64,000 nt of DNA from assembly GCF_001751365.1 (NCBI RefSeq), contig NZ_LJGT01000041.1, positions 1,559,425-1,623,424 on the forward strand. Reading direction: 5' to 3'. Positions 43,414 to 51,188 of this stretch are shown one piece after another. The first letter of the stretch is position 1. The number at the start of each line of letters is the position of its first letter. This DNA comes from Streptomyces abyssalis. GTDB taxonomy: Bacteria; Actinomycetota; Actinomycetes; Streptomycetales; Streptomycetaceae. Both the position numbers and the translations under genes were made by a program. The notes below the pieces were generated by a model. It was not told the DNA's origin. It searched no databases and worked only from the letters and a program-made list of their open reading frames with translations.

Positions 43414-43650
43414 GTGACCGACCAGGCAGGTGTGTGGGAGCTGCGGCTGGGCGTGTACGCCACGCATGCGCAGGCAGAGCAGATCAAGGAACAGATCACC
43501 AGGCTGCTCTGCCCTGACCCCGAACACGCGCCGCCGTGCCCGATCCCGTGGTCCGCGCTCCTGCTCCACGAGTCGGATCTGGAGGACGCCGACACCTATC
43601 CCGAGCTCGTCGAGCAGGCCCGGATCGAGAGGCGGCAGCGCGGTGGTTGA
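43414..43650 (+). CDS. Small hypothetical protein
   Basis: 78 aa: VWELRLGVYATHAQAEQIKE, CPDPEHAPPCPIPWSALLLH, DTYPELVEQARIERRQ. The Cys-Pro-rich middle (CPDPEHAPPCPIPW) is distinctive and the composition is protein-like, but I cannot give a family. Start GTG 43414 is assumed; the ribosome site is weak. Immediately after its stop, in the same frame, lies a methyltransferase remnant. Confidence 0.6.
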   Translation: MTDQAGVWELRLGVYATHAQAEQIKEQITRLLCPDPEHAPPCPIPWSALLLHESDLEDADTYPELVEQARIERRQRGG

Positions 43651-43680
43651 CCGGCTTCCTGCCGTGCGCCTGGAGGCACG

Positions 43681-43884
43681 GGCGCGGCGGCACGTACCTT
43701 CCTGGTCCAGGGTGCGGCGACACTGACCGCGTTTCACGAGACAGCCACCTGGGCGACGCTGCCGGAGATCCGGCTGATGACGCGGCTGACCGGCTTGGAG
43801 GTGGTGGGCGTCAACGGGACGTACGCGGGCGAGGACTACGGCACAAGCTCGCGGGAGATGCTTGTGGTTCTGGAGCGGAAGTGA
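43681..43884 (+). pseudogene. C-terminal remnant of a SAM-dependent methyltransferase
   Basis: The frame after the small gene reads TFLVQGAATLTAFHETATWA, TLPEIRLMTRLTGLEVVGVN, SREMLVVLERK and stops at 43882. This is the usual end of a class I methyltransferase (EIRLMxRLxGLEVVG...SREMLVV). The SAM-binding N-terminal two-thirds is absent. The stop overlaps the GTG of the ABC ATPase, so the fragment retains the coupling the complete gene would have had. Confidence 0.55.
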
Positions 43885-44513
43885 GCGGAGTTCCTGTGAT
43901 TGCGGCAGACCGCGCGACGGTCACGCTCGGCGAGACCACGCTGCTCGCGGCCACGACGTTCACGGTGATGCCGGGCGAGTTGTGGGGTGTCACCGGCAGC
44001 AACGGTTCGGGGAAGACCACCCTCCTGCGTGCCTTCCTCGGCAGCCGGAGCCTGACGGACGGTTCGTGCTCGGTGGGAGGCGAACCGGTCGACATGGCGA
44101 AGCCCGCCCACCGGCGTCTGGTGGCTTCGCTCGTCGAACCGATCCCCGTCGCCCGGGACATGACGCTGCGGGAGCAGGTGACGCTGGTCGCCGCTTCCTG
44201 GTATGGCAACGCACCTGAAGCAGCCGAGCACGCGGGCCGGATCATCGAGCAGCTGGGGCTGGCCTCGCTGGGTGAACGCTTTCCCCATCAGGTCTCGTCC
44301 GGGCAGGCGCAACTCTTCAGCCTCGCACTGACGTTCGTGCGTCCTGCCGGTGTCGTCCTGCTCGACGAACCCGAGCGGCACCTCGACGATCACCGGATCG
44401 ATCTGGTGGCCGGCCTGCTCACCGAGCGGGCGAGGGAGGGTACGGCGTTCCTGATCGCCACCCACGAGGCCGCTCTGGTGGAAGCGTGCGACGGCCGCGT
44501 GGAGTTGGGATGA
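43881..44513 (+). CDS. Small ABC transporter ATP-binding protein
   Basis: 210 aa. Walker A is GSNGSGKTT, the signature is the non-standard QVSSGQAQLFSLAL, Walker B is GVVLLDEPERHLDD, and the switch His is in IATHEA. GTG 43881 overlaps the preceding stop, with GGAG at 43872-43875. Its own end overlaps the ATG of a large membrane protein, which is the evident permease partner. Substrate unknown. Confidence 0.85.
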   Translation: MSGVPVIAADRATVTLGETTLLAATTFTVMPGELWGVTGSNGSGKTTLLRAFLGSRSLTDGSCSVGGEPVDMAKPAHRRLVASLVEPIPVARDMTLREQVTLVAASWYGNAPEAAEHAGRIIEQLGLASLGERFPHQVSSGQAQLFSLALTFVRPAGVVLLDEPERHLDDHRIDLVAGLLTERAREGTAFLIATHEAALVEACDGRVELG

Positions 44514-46057
44514 CGGCGGACAGCATCACGGTGCCGGAGACCGATGACGGAATCCGCGTCAGCGCCGTATGGCACCGGTACGCGCGCCGCGGCGACCGGG
44601 CCACGGTGCGGGGCCGCGCGTACACCGTCTATCTCATCGCTCTGTTCGTCCTCATCTATCTGGTACCGGTCGTCTACACCGCCAGTACGTCGCCGGCGCT
44701 GATCGCCGTGGGATCTCCCGCCGGGGCGGCACCCGCCGCCTGGGCGATCGCGGTGACGGTGTGCTGGGGTGCCCAGCTCGCCGGCCGGTTCTGGGGGCCG
44801 CTGGTGATCCAGCCCTTCCTGCTGCACGTGTTCACGTCCACCGACATCCCTCCGGCGTCCTACCTCGGCACGATCGCCCGGCGCCGGCTGGCGTACGTGA
44901 GCACGGCCGTACTGCTGTCGGCGTGCACCGCGACGTACCTGACGACCGACCTGTACCGCGAACTCGGCCTGGCGTTGCAGGGTCTCGCGGCAGCGGCGGG
45001 GCTCAGCGCACTCGCGGCGGTGGCCTGGCTGTGGGGTCAGGTCCGAGCGGTGCCGGGCAATGTGCTGCTGGCCTCCGCCGCGGGTGCCGTGGCGCTCGCC
45101 GTGACCGTGATCGGCCGAGTCGCCCCGGGCGGCGGGGGCGGGCTGTGGCTCGTCGCCGGCGTGCTGGCGGCCGGGGCCGCCGTGATCGGGCGGACGGCCT
45201 TCCGGTCGATCCCGGCCATCGACCTCGCCAGACTCGCACGCGAGTCGGCGCGCGCCTCCCAGGCGCAGACGTATGCGTTGACCGGTACGCTCCACCACGC
45301 GCTCGACCTCTACCGGCCCGAGCCCCGCCGGTACACCTCGGCCCTGATCCGCACGGACGGCACCCTCCGCGGACATCTCACACAAGGCGCGATCCGAGCG
45401 CTCCGCACTCCCGGTCGCGCCGCCGCGGCCGTGGTGCTTCTGCTCGCCGGCGGCGCCGTGCTGACGCTCGGGGCGGCCGCCCAGGAGGGCCGGCCGGCTT
45501 TGGTGTCGTGGATGGCCGGGTCGGTCTGTGTGTACCTGGGGTCCGGGTGGGTGAGTGAGACCTGGCGCGGTCTGCGCGACGAGTTGACTCTGCCCCCGCT
45601 GTACGGCGAGCGGTGGGGCGGGGTGCTCGCCCGTACGCTGGCGTGGCCCGTACTCGCCGTCACCGCCGGCACGTGCGCCGGAAGCGGTCTCGCGCTCACC
45701 ACGCCGTGGTGGCCGCTTCACGGCGAATCCGCGGCCGGCACGCTCCTGCTCCTCGCGGGATCGCTGGTGTTGGTGCTCGCAGCCAGGTTCCTGCGTGAGA
45801 TGAAACTGGACCTGCCGCTCGAACTGCTCATGCCCATCGCTTCACCGCTCGGCGACCTCTCCGGACTGCGCATCGTGGCGTGGCAGTTCGACGGCCTCGT
45901 GGCCGTAGTGGCCGGGATCGGCCTGATCAGCGCCGTCCCGTCCGCGCCCGGCGCCACGGCGCTCGCCGTCGCCATCGCTGCCTGGTACGTCTGGTCAGGC
46001 CTGCGCCGCACAGGATGGGGCCACCGAGGTCTCCTCACCCGCCTCAGCCGCACCTGA
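44510..46057 (+). CDS. Polytopic membrane protein, putative ABC permease (DUF6297-like)
   Basis: 515 aa with about ten hydrophobic segments, for example YTVYLIALFVLIYLVPVVY, AWAIAVTVCWGAQLAG, LLASAAGAVALAVTVIG, GLWLVAGVLAAGAAVIG, AAVVLLLAGGAVLTLGAAA, AGTLLLLAGSLVLVLAA. A cytosolic middle (240-310) contains RESARASQAQTYALTGTLHH. It overlaps the ATPase gene by four bases and is its probable membrane partner. Resemblance to the actinobacterial DUF6297 group is from memory and should be treated as tentative. Confidence 0.72.
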   Translation: MTADSITVPETDDGIRVSAVWHRYARRGDRATVRGRAYTVYLIALFVLIYLVPVVYTASTSPALIAVGSPAGAAPAAWAIAVTVCWGAQLAGRFWGPLVIQPFLLHVFTSTDIPPASYLGTIARRRLAYVSTAVLLSACTATYLTTDLYRELGLALQGLAAAAGLSALAAVAWLWGQVRAVPGNVLLASAAGAVALAVTVIGRVAPGGGGGLWLVAGVLAAGAAVIGRTAFRSIPAIDLARLARESARASQAQTYALTGTLHHALDLYRPEPRRYTSALIRTDGTLRGHLTQGAIRALRTPGRAAAAVVLLLAGGAVLTLGAAAQEGRPALVSWMAGSVCVYLGSGWVSETWRGLRDELTLPPLYGERWGGVLARTLAWPVLAVTAGTCAGSGLALTTPWWPLHGESAAGTLLLLAGSLVLVLAARFLREMKLDLPLELLMPIASPLGDLSGLRIVAWQFDGLVAVVAGIGLISAVPSAPGATALAVAIAAWYVWSGLRRTGWGHRGLLTRLSRT

Positions 46058-46422
46058 GCCGGCGACGGCCGGCGGCCTCGGTGGGGCCCGTCAACTGCCC
46101 GCCGTCCGACGCGTGTTGAGCCGGGGCATCGCGCGCAGTGCCCAGGCAGCCACGGATGCGAGGTAGTTGGTGAGGGCACACACTCTTCTCAGGCGTCCGC
46201 TTCTCCCCTTATGGGATGGATCAAAGTGACATTTCGTCTCGCCGAGGATCTTTCACTTTTTCAACTTTGAAGCAGCATCTTGCGTGGGCCGGAGGGCTCG
46301 GCAAATATTCGCCTCAGCGCTTGTCAGGGACACGGCGGGTAGGCCCGTCGTGGGTGTCCGGCTGCGCCCAACGGGCCCACCACCCCAAGGGCCCCCCGTT
46401 CTCCAAACTGGAGGAAATTTCA
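46058..46422. other. 365-nt intergenic region before the streptogrisin-like gene
   Basis: The portion 46200-46290 is AT-rich for this genome and carries an inverted repeat AAAGTGA (46223-46229) / TCACTTT (46253-46259), followed by TTCAACTTTGAA. This is the probable promoter and control region of the protease gene. Bases 46058-46200 hold nothing I can support. Confidence 0.5.
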
Positions 46423-47325
46423 GTGAGAATCACGCGAACCACCCCCCATCGCACCCTTGCGAGACGCGTGCGCCTCATAGCAGTAACGTCCGGTCTCGCC
46501 ACCGCGGCCGCGATCGCCCTCCCGGCGAGCGGCGCCACGGCGGCCGAGCCCGCTCCCACGAAGTTCAGCGCCGCGGCGCTGAGCGACGCGTCCGACGCGC
46601 TGCGCAGCGCGCACGTCGGCGGCGCCGCCTGGTACACCGACAAGAAGGCCGACAAGGTCGTCGTCACGGTCGACAGCACGGTCTCCAAGGCGGACCTCGC
46701 GAAGATCAAGAAGGAGGCCGGCCGCAACGCCGGTGCCCTCGAGATCAACCGCACCGACGGCAAGTTCGAGAAGTACATCGCCGGCGGCGAGGCCATCACG
46801 ACGGGCGGCGCCCGTTGCTCGCTCGGCTTCAACGTGCAGGACGGTGCCGGCACCAAGTTCGCCCTGACCGCCGGCCACTGCACCAACATCGGCAGCTCCT
46901 GGTCCATCGGCACCACTGTCGGCAGCAGCTTCCCCGGTAACGACTACGGCCTGATCCAGCACTCCGACCCGGGTGCCGCCGACGGACGTGTCTCCCTCTA
47001 CAACGGCTCGTTCCAGGAGATCACCGGTGCCGGTGACGCCTCCGTCGGGCAGTCCGTGCAGCGCAGTGGCAGCACCACGGGGCTGCACGGCGGCAGCGTG
47101 ACGGGGCTGAACGCCACCGTCGACTACGGCCCCGACGGCATCGTCGAAGGCATGATCCAGACCGACGTCTGCGCCGAGCCCGGCGACAGCGGCGGCGCGC
47201 TCTTCTCCGGCGAGACCGCTCTCGGTCTGACCTCCGGCGGCAGCGGCAACTGCTCCTCCGGCGGCGTGACCTTCTACCAGCCCGTGCCCGAGGCGCTCGC
47301 CGCCTACGGCGTGAGCATCATCTGA
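46423..47325 (+). CDS. Streptogrisin-like secreted serine protease (S1E, alpha-lytic type)
   Basis: 300 aa preproenzyme. Signal peptide residues about 1-41 (RRVRLIAVTSGLATAAAIALPASGATAAEP); pro-region about 42-115 (VVVTVDSTVSKADLAKIKKEA); mature chain from about ITTGGARCSLGFNVQDG with His in FALTAGHCTN, Asp in NDYGLIQH and Ser in CAEPGDSGGALFSG. Six-Cys-type pairs CSL/HC and VC/NC match streptogrisins A/B. Start is GTG 46423, with GGAGGAAA at 46410-46417. The pro-region acts as a folding chaperone and is cleaved off. Confidence 0.92.
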   Translation: MRITRTTPHRTLARRVRLIAVTSGLATAAAIALPASGATAAEPAPTKFSAAALSDASDALRSAHVGGAAWYTDKKADKVVVTVDSTVSKADLAKIKKEAGRNAGALEINRTDGKFEKYIAGGEAITTGGARCSLGFNVQDGAGTKFALTAGHCTNIGSSWSIGTTVGSSFPGNDYGLIQHSDPGAADGRVSLYNGSFQEITGAGDASVGQSVQRSGSTTGLHGGSVTGLNATVDYGPDGIVEGMIQTDVCAEPGDSGGALFSGETALGLTSGGSGNCSSGGVTFYQPVPEALAAYGVSII

Positions 47326-47341
47326 ACCCACCGTCAGCACG

Positions 47342-47409
47342 GCAGGGAGGCTCTCCCTGCGTGAGGTGACTGCCGGCCTGTGCGCCCCAGCGGGGGTGCG
47401 CAGGCCGGC
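47342..47409 (+). terminator. Two consecutive hairpins after the protease gene
   Basis: GCAGGGAG / CTCCCTGC (47342-47360, 3-nt loop), then a longer stem of GCCGGCCTG... / ...CAGGCCGGC from 47372 to 47409 with two mismatches. The first begins 16 bases after the stop codon. Confidence 0.75.
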
Positions 47410-47490
47410 TGCTGTGTGTGCGGGGTGCGCGCGCAGGCGCGGGGTCGCCAGAAGGCGTCGGCGAGTAAGACGCCAGCGACGTAAGACGAG

Positions 47491-47533
47491 CTAAAGTAAG
47501 ATCTAATCTACGTTAGATTGAATCTACCTTTAG
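47491..47533. promoter_or_regulatory. 43-nt AT-rich imperfect palindrome before the AAA-ATPase gene
   Basis: Centred on 47512, 16 of 21 symmetric positions pair. The outer arms are CTAAAG / CTTTAG, then AGAT / ATCT, then AATCTA / TAGATT near the centre. It ends three bases before GGAGG (47536-47540) of the next gene. The sequence is strikingly AT-rich for this chromosome. It could be an operator embedded in the promoter or an RNA hairpin next to the ribosome site. Confidence 0.7.
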
Positions 47534-47546
47534 CCGGAGGCCCCGC

Positions 47547-48983
47547 ATGGAGTTCCAGGGTCGCGCCGCGGATCTCGACCTGCTGGCGCGGGAGTACGGA
47601 ACGGTCGCCGACGGCACGGCCGCCACACGCGGCAGGGCCGTGATCATGACGGGGCGGCGGCGTGTGGGGAAGTCGAGACTGGCGCAGGAGTTCTGCGACC
47701 GCTCCGGTGCGCCCTACATCGTTTTCCAGGCGACCCGTGGGCGCAATCCCGCGGCGGAGCGGGCGGACTTCACCTCTGCGCTCGCACAGTCATCCCTTCC
47801 GGGCGCGGAGCTGGTCGCCGGCTTGCAGGGCGGGGACTGGAACCAGGCGCTGCGGGCGCTGGCCGTGGCGGCACCGGACGATACGCCCAGCGTCGCGGTG
47901 ATCGACGAGGTGCCGTGGCTGGTCGAGCAGGACCAGGAGTTCGAAGGCGCACTGCAGACCGTCTGGGACCGGCATCTGTCGGCGAAACCGCTGCTGCTGC
48001 TGCTGGTCGGCAGCGACATGTCGGTGATGGAGGCCCTGCAGTCCTACGGGCGGCCCTTCTTCGGCAGGGCGGCGAAGATGACCGTCCTGCCCTTGAACGT
48101 GGCCGACGTGCAGTCCATGACCGGCCTGGACGCCGCGGATGCGGTGGACGCTTCGCTGATCACGGGAGGCTTTCCGGAGCTCGTCCAGTCCTGGCGGCCC
48201 GGGACGAACCGTGAGGACTTCCTGAGACAGGCTGTCGCGACTCCTCTCTCACCGCTGCTCGCCGCCGGAGAGCTGTCGCTCCTGGGGGAGTTCCCCGAAG
48301 CCTCGCGCTCACGGGCCGTGCTGGAAGCCATCGGAAGCGGTGAACGGACCTTCGGTGCCATCGCCGCACAGGCCGGAGGCGCCGGCGCGCTTCCCTCCGG
48401 CACGCTCTCTCCCTTGCTGAACATGCTGCAGGCCAAGCGGATCGTGGCCGTCGACCTCCCGCTGTCCGCGAAACCGGACAGCAAGAACAAGCGCTACCGC
48501 GTGGCCGATCCCTATCTGAGGTTCTGGCTTGCCTTCCTGCAACGCAGCATCCCGCTCATCGAGCGGGGCCGTGGTGATCTGGCGCTGGAGCGCATCGAGC
48601 GCTCCTGGACGACATGGCGGGGCAGGGCAATCGAGCCCTTCGTCCGTGAGTCACTGCTGAGGCTGCTGTCCGGCACCTGGCCCGGGATCGAGGCGGTCGG
48701 CGGCTGGTGGAACCGGCAGAACAACCCCGAGGTCGATCTGATCGGGGCGGACCGTGCGCCGGTCGCCGCGCACGTGCACTTCGCCGGGTCCGTGAAGTGG
48801 CTCGAGAGTCAGAGGTTCGCCCGCCGGGAGTACGACGCGCTCGTCCGCGACGTGGCCGCGGTTCCGGGCACGAGCGAGGACACACCGCTGGTGGCGGTCT
48901 CACGGTGCGGGGTGGAGGAGGGACTTCCGCTCGCGGTGAGCTGGGGGCCCGAGGAACTCGTACGGGCGTGGCAGCCGGGGTAG
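47547..48983 (+). CDS. AAA-family ATPase with C-terminal DUF234 (PD-(D/E)XK-like) domain
   Basis: 478 aa. Walker A is MTGRRRVGKSRL near residue 35 and Walker B is SVAVIDEVPWLVEQ near 115, with the GGFPELVQSW and RYRVADPYLRFWLAFL segments typical of the archaeal-type ATPase family. The C-terminal DUF234 part has RGRAIEPFVRESLLRL, VGGWWNRQNNPEVDLIGADR and VKWLE, a degenerate restriction-nuclease-like fold. ATG 47547 has GGAGG six bases upstream. Function of this family is not settled; some are suspected mobile or defence-linked factors. Confidence 0.83.
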   Translation: MEFQGRAADLDLLAREYGTVADGTAATRGRAVIMTGRRRVGKSRLAQEFCDRSGAPYIVFQATRGRNPAAERADFTSALAQSSLPGAELVAGLQGGDWNQALRALAVAAPDDTPSVAVIDEVPWLVEQDQEFEGALQTVWDRHLSAKPLLLLLVGSDMSVMEALQSYGRPFFGRAAKMTVLPLNVADVQSMTGLDAADAVDASLITGGFPELVQSWRPGTNREDFLRQAVATPLSPLLAAGELSLLGEFPEASRSRAVLEAIGSGERTFGAIAAQAGGAGALPSGTLSPLLNMLQAKRIVAVDLPLSAKPDSKNKRYRVADPYLRFWLAFLQRSIPLIERGRGDLALERIERSWTTWRGRAIEPFVRESLLRLLSGTWPGIEAVGGWWNRQNNPEVDLIGADRAPVAAHVHFAGSVKWLESQRFARREYDALVRDVAAVPGTSEDTPLVAVSRCGVEEGLPLAVSWGPEELVRAWQPG

Positions 48984-49128
48984 ACCGCGCCGGGCGGTGG
49001 CTTTCCCGGGCATCCGGGCGGATCAAACAGTCCGGTGACGTGGCTGCCGTCCTGCGGGCCGCGGCCCTCCTCGCGGCATAGCGTCGGTGCGACGGACCGC
49101 ACGGCCGTCACGCACCGCGGAGGATGGC

Positions 49129-50613
49129 ATGCAGGCCAAGGAGCACCCGGGAGACTCCCGCCCACCGGCAGAGGGTGAGTCCACCGGACCCGGACCCCGA
49201 CCCGGAGCCGGACCCGGATCGGGACCGGGCCCGGGCCCCGGACACGGCGCACGCCGCGCGCCCGAACAGCCGCGCGGAGGCGCCAAGCCGGGCGGCGGGA
49301 AGTCCGCCCGGCTCCTGGATCGCGCCCGCGACGTGGGGCCGCCCCCCGGCCCCACGCGGCCGGGATTCTGGCGCAGCCCGCTCCGCGGCCCGTGGCTGAC
49401 CTCGGTGTTCGGACTCGTCCTGCTCGTCGGCGTCCCCGTGCTGTTCGTGACGGGACTGCTCTCGTACGCCGCCTACAACCCCGGCCTCGGACCGCCCAAC
49501 GACAAGACTCCGGAGGCGGGCTGGCTCGGCTTCTACCTCTTCCCCTGGCCGACCGACCCGCCGTGGCTGTACCGCCTCAACCAGGGAGTGCACGTCACGC
49601 TCGGGGTGGTGCTGGTGCCGGTGCTGCTGGCGAAGCTGTGGTCGGTCGTGCCGAAGCTGTTCACCTGGCCGCCGGTGCGCTCGCTGAGCCATGCGCTGGA
49701 GCGGCTGTCGCTGCTGCTGCTCGTGGGCGGTGCGATCTTCGAGTTCGCGACCGGCCTGCTGGATGTGCAGCTGGACTACATCTTCCCCGGCTCCTTCTAC
49801 ACCCTCCACTTCTACGGCGCGTGGGTCTTCATCGGCGCCTTCGTCGTGCACATCGCCTTCCGCATCCCCCTCATGGTGCGTGCGCTGCGAAGCCGCGATC
49901 TGCGCCGCGAGCTGCGTACCCCGGCCCGGCGCACCGAGCCCGAACCGGCCGACGAGACGGGCCTGGTCACCCCCCATCCGGCACCGGCCACGATGTCGAG
50001 GCGCGGCGCACTGGGCATGGTGGCTGCGGGCTCGGGTGTGCTGTTCGTGGTGACGGCGGGTCAGAGCATCGGCGGATCGCTGCGGGAGACCGCCGTGCTC
50101 GCGCCCCGGTACACCGACCCCGGTACGGGGCCCAACGGATTCCAGATCAACAAGACCGCCGAGGCCCGCGGAATCCGCGCCTCGGACATCGGAGCGGAGT
50201 GGCGGCTCACGGTGCGGGGCCGCGACGGGGCGAAGAAGGTGCTCACACGGCAGGAACTGCTGGACATGCCTCAGCACACCGCCGCGCTCCCGATCGCCTG
50301 TGTGGAGGGCTGGTCCACCGAGGACCAGCGGTGGAGCGGTGTACGCCTGTCGGCGCTCGCGGCGCTGGCCGGGTTCCTGGAGGACGACCCTCCGGACGTC
50401 TTCGTCGAATCGGCGCAGCGCAGCGGCTCGTTCCGCTCGGCGGGCCTGCGCGACAACCAGGTCCGCGACCCGCGTTCGCTGCTCGCGCTGCGGGTCAACG
50501 GCGCCGATCTGTCGCCGGACCACGGCTATCCCGCGCGGGTCATCGTCCCCGCCAACCCGGGCGTGAACAACACGAAGTGGGTCACGGACCTGACCTTCGG
50601 GGCGCGGCCGTGA
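49129..50613 (+). CDS. Membrane cytochrome b-like protein fused to a sulfite-oxidase-type molybdopterin domain
   Basis: 494 aa. A Pro/Gly-rich cytosolic start is followed by four or five helices with His candidates for haem (QGVHVTLGVVLVPVLLAKLW, YTLHFYGAWVFIGAFVVHIAFRI), then a further helix ALGMVAAGSGVLFVVTAGQS. The C-terminal domain (about 330-494) is of the sulfite oxidase/YedY type: EWRLTVRGRDGAKKVLTRQE, ALPIACVEGWSTEDQRW with the Cys that ligates molybdenum, and YPARVIVPANPGVNNTKWV. It should be a membrane redox enzyme with an outward-facing Mo domain. ATG 49129 follows GGAGG at 49119-49123. Confidence 0.83.
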   Translation: MQAKEHPGDSRPPAEGESTGPGPRPGAGPGSGPGPGPGHGARRAPEQPRGGAKPGGGKSARLLDRARDVGPPPGPTRPGFWRSPLRGPWLTSVFGLVLLVGVPVLFVTGLLSYAAYNPGLGPPNDKTPEAGWLGFYLFPWPTDPPWLYRLNQGVHVTLGVVLVPVLLAKLWSVVPKLFTWPPVRSLSHALERLSLLLLVGGAIFEFATGLLDVQLDYIFPGSFYTLHFYGAWVFIGAFVVHIAFRIPLMVRALRSRDLRRELRTPARRTEPEPADETGLVTPHPAPATMSRRGALGMVAAGSGVLFVVTAGQSIGGSLRETAVLAPRYTDPGTGPNGFQINKTAEARGIRASDIGAEWRLTVRGRDGAKKVLTRQELLDMPQHTAALPIACVEGWSTEDQRWSGVRLSALAALAGFLEDDPPDVFVESAQRSGSFRSAGLRDNQVRDPRSLLALRVNGADLSPDHGYPARVIVPANPGVNNTKWVTDLTFGARP

Positions 50614-51170
50614 AGCGCATCGGCAAGGGCCGGAGCCAGGGCACGGGTGGGAGGAAGGGCGGCGGCGTGGGCCGTCTCCGGGACCGGTACGGTGCCTCGC
50701 CGCTGCATCTGCTGCTGGTGCTCTGCTCGTTCGCGCTGACCGGATACGCGGGCGTCCGGCTGCTGGACGGGGACACCCTCGGCGTCGTCCTGTGGTTCGT
50801 CGGAGGGGCCGTGGTGCACGACCTGGTCCTGGTGCCGCTGTACTCGGCGGCAGACCGTGCGCTGCGGGCCGCCGGCGCCCGCGTCCCGCTCGGGAGCCGT
50901 ACGCACGACGAGGCGGCCTGGCGGGAGCAGATCAACTACGTGCGCGTGCCCGCCTTCGTCTCGCTGGTGCTGCTCCTCGTCTGGTACCCGCTGATTTTCG
51001 ACCGGGTCGGCCACTACGCCTCCTACACCGCCCTGGAGCCGGGTGTCTTCATGGGCCGGTGGCTGCTGGTCACAGCGGCGCTCTTCGCCGTCTCCGCGCT
51101 CTGTCTGACGGCGCGTGCGTGGCGGGGACGGCGCGCCCTGCGGCGGGCCCGCCGTACGGGAGAGGCGTAA
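50610..51170 (+). CDS. Membrane protein coupled to the molybdopterin protein
   Basis: 186 aa, four predicted helices: LHLLLVLCSFALTGYAGVRLL, GVVLWFVGGAVVHDLVLVPLY, VPAFVSLVLLLVWYPLIF, WLLVTAALFAVSALCLTARA. The basic start (MKRIGKGRSQG) is cytosolic. GTG 50610 overlaps the stop of the preceding gene (GTGA), so the two are produced together; it may be an assembly or electron-transfer partner. No family assigned. Confidence 0.75.
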   Translation: MKRIGKGRSQGTGGRKGGGVGRLRDRYGASPLHLLLVLCSFALTGYAGVRLLDGDTLGVVLWFVGGAVVHDLVLVPLYSAADRALRAAGARVPLGSRTHDEAAWREQINYVRVPAFVSLVLLLVWYPLIFDRVGHYASYTALEPGVFMGRWLLVTAALFAVSALCLTARAWRGRRALRRARRTGEA

Positions 51171-51188
51171 GCCCCCTACGCCGGCCCC

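Noticed and set aside
46091..46183. A 30-codon minus-strand frame (ALTNYLASVAAWALRAMPRL)
   Set aside because: Short, with a poorly spaced ribosome site and no family; could be a remnant, but not enough to call a gene.
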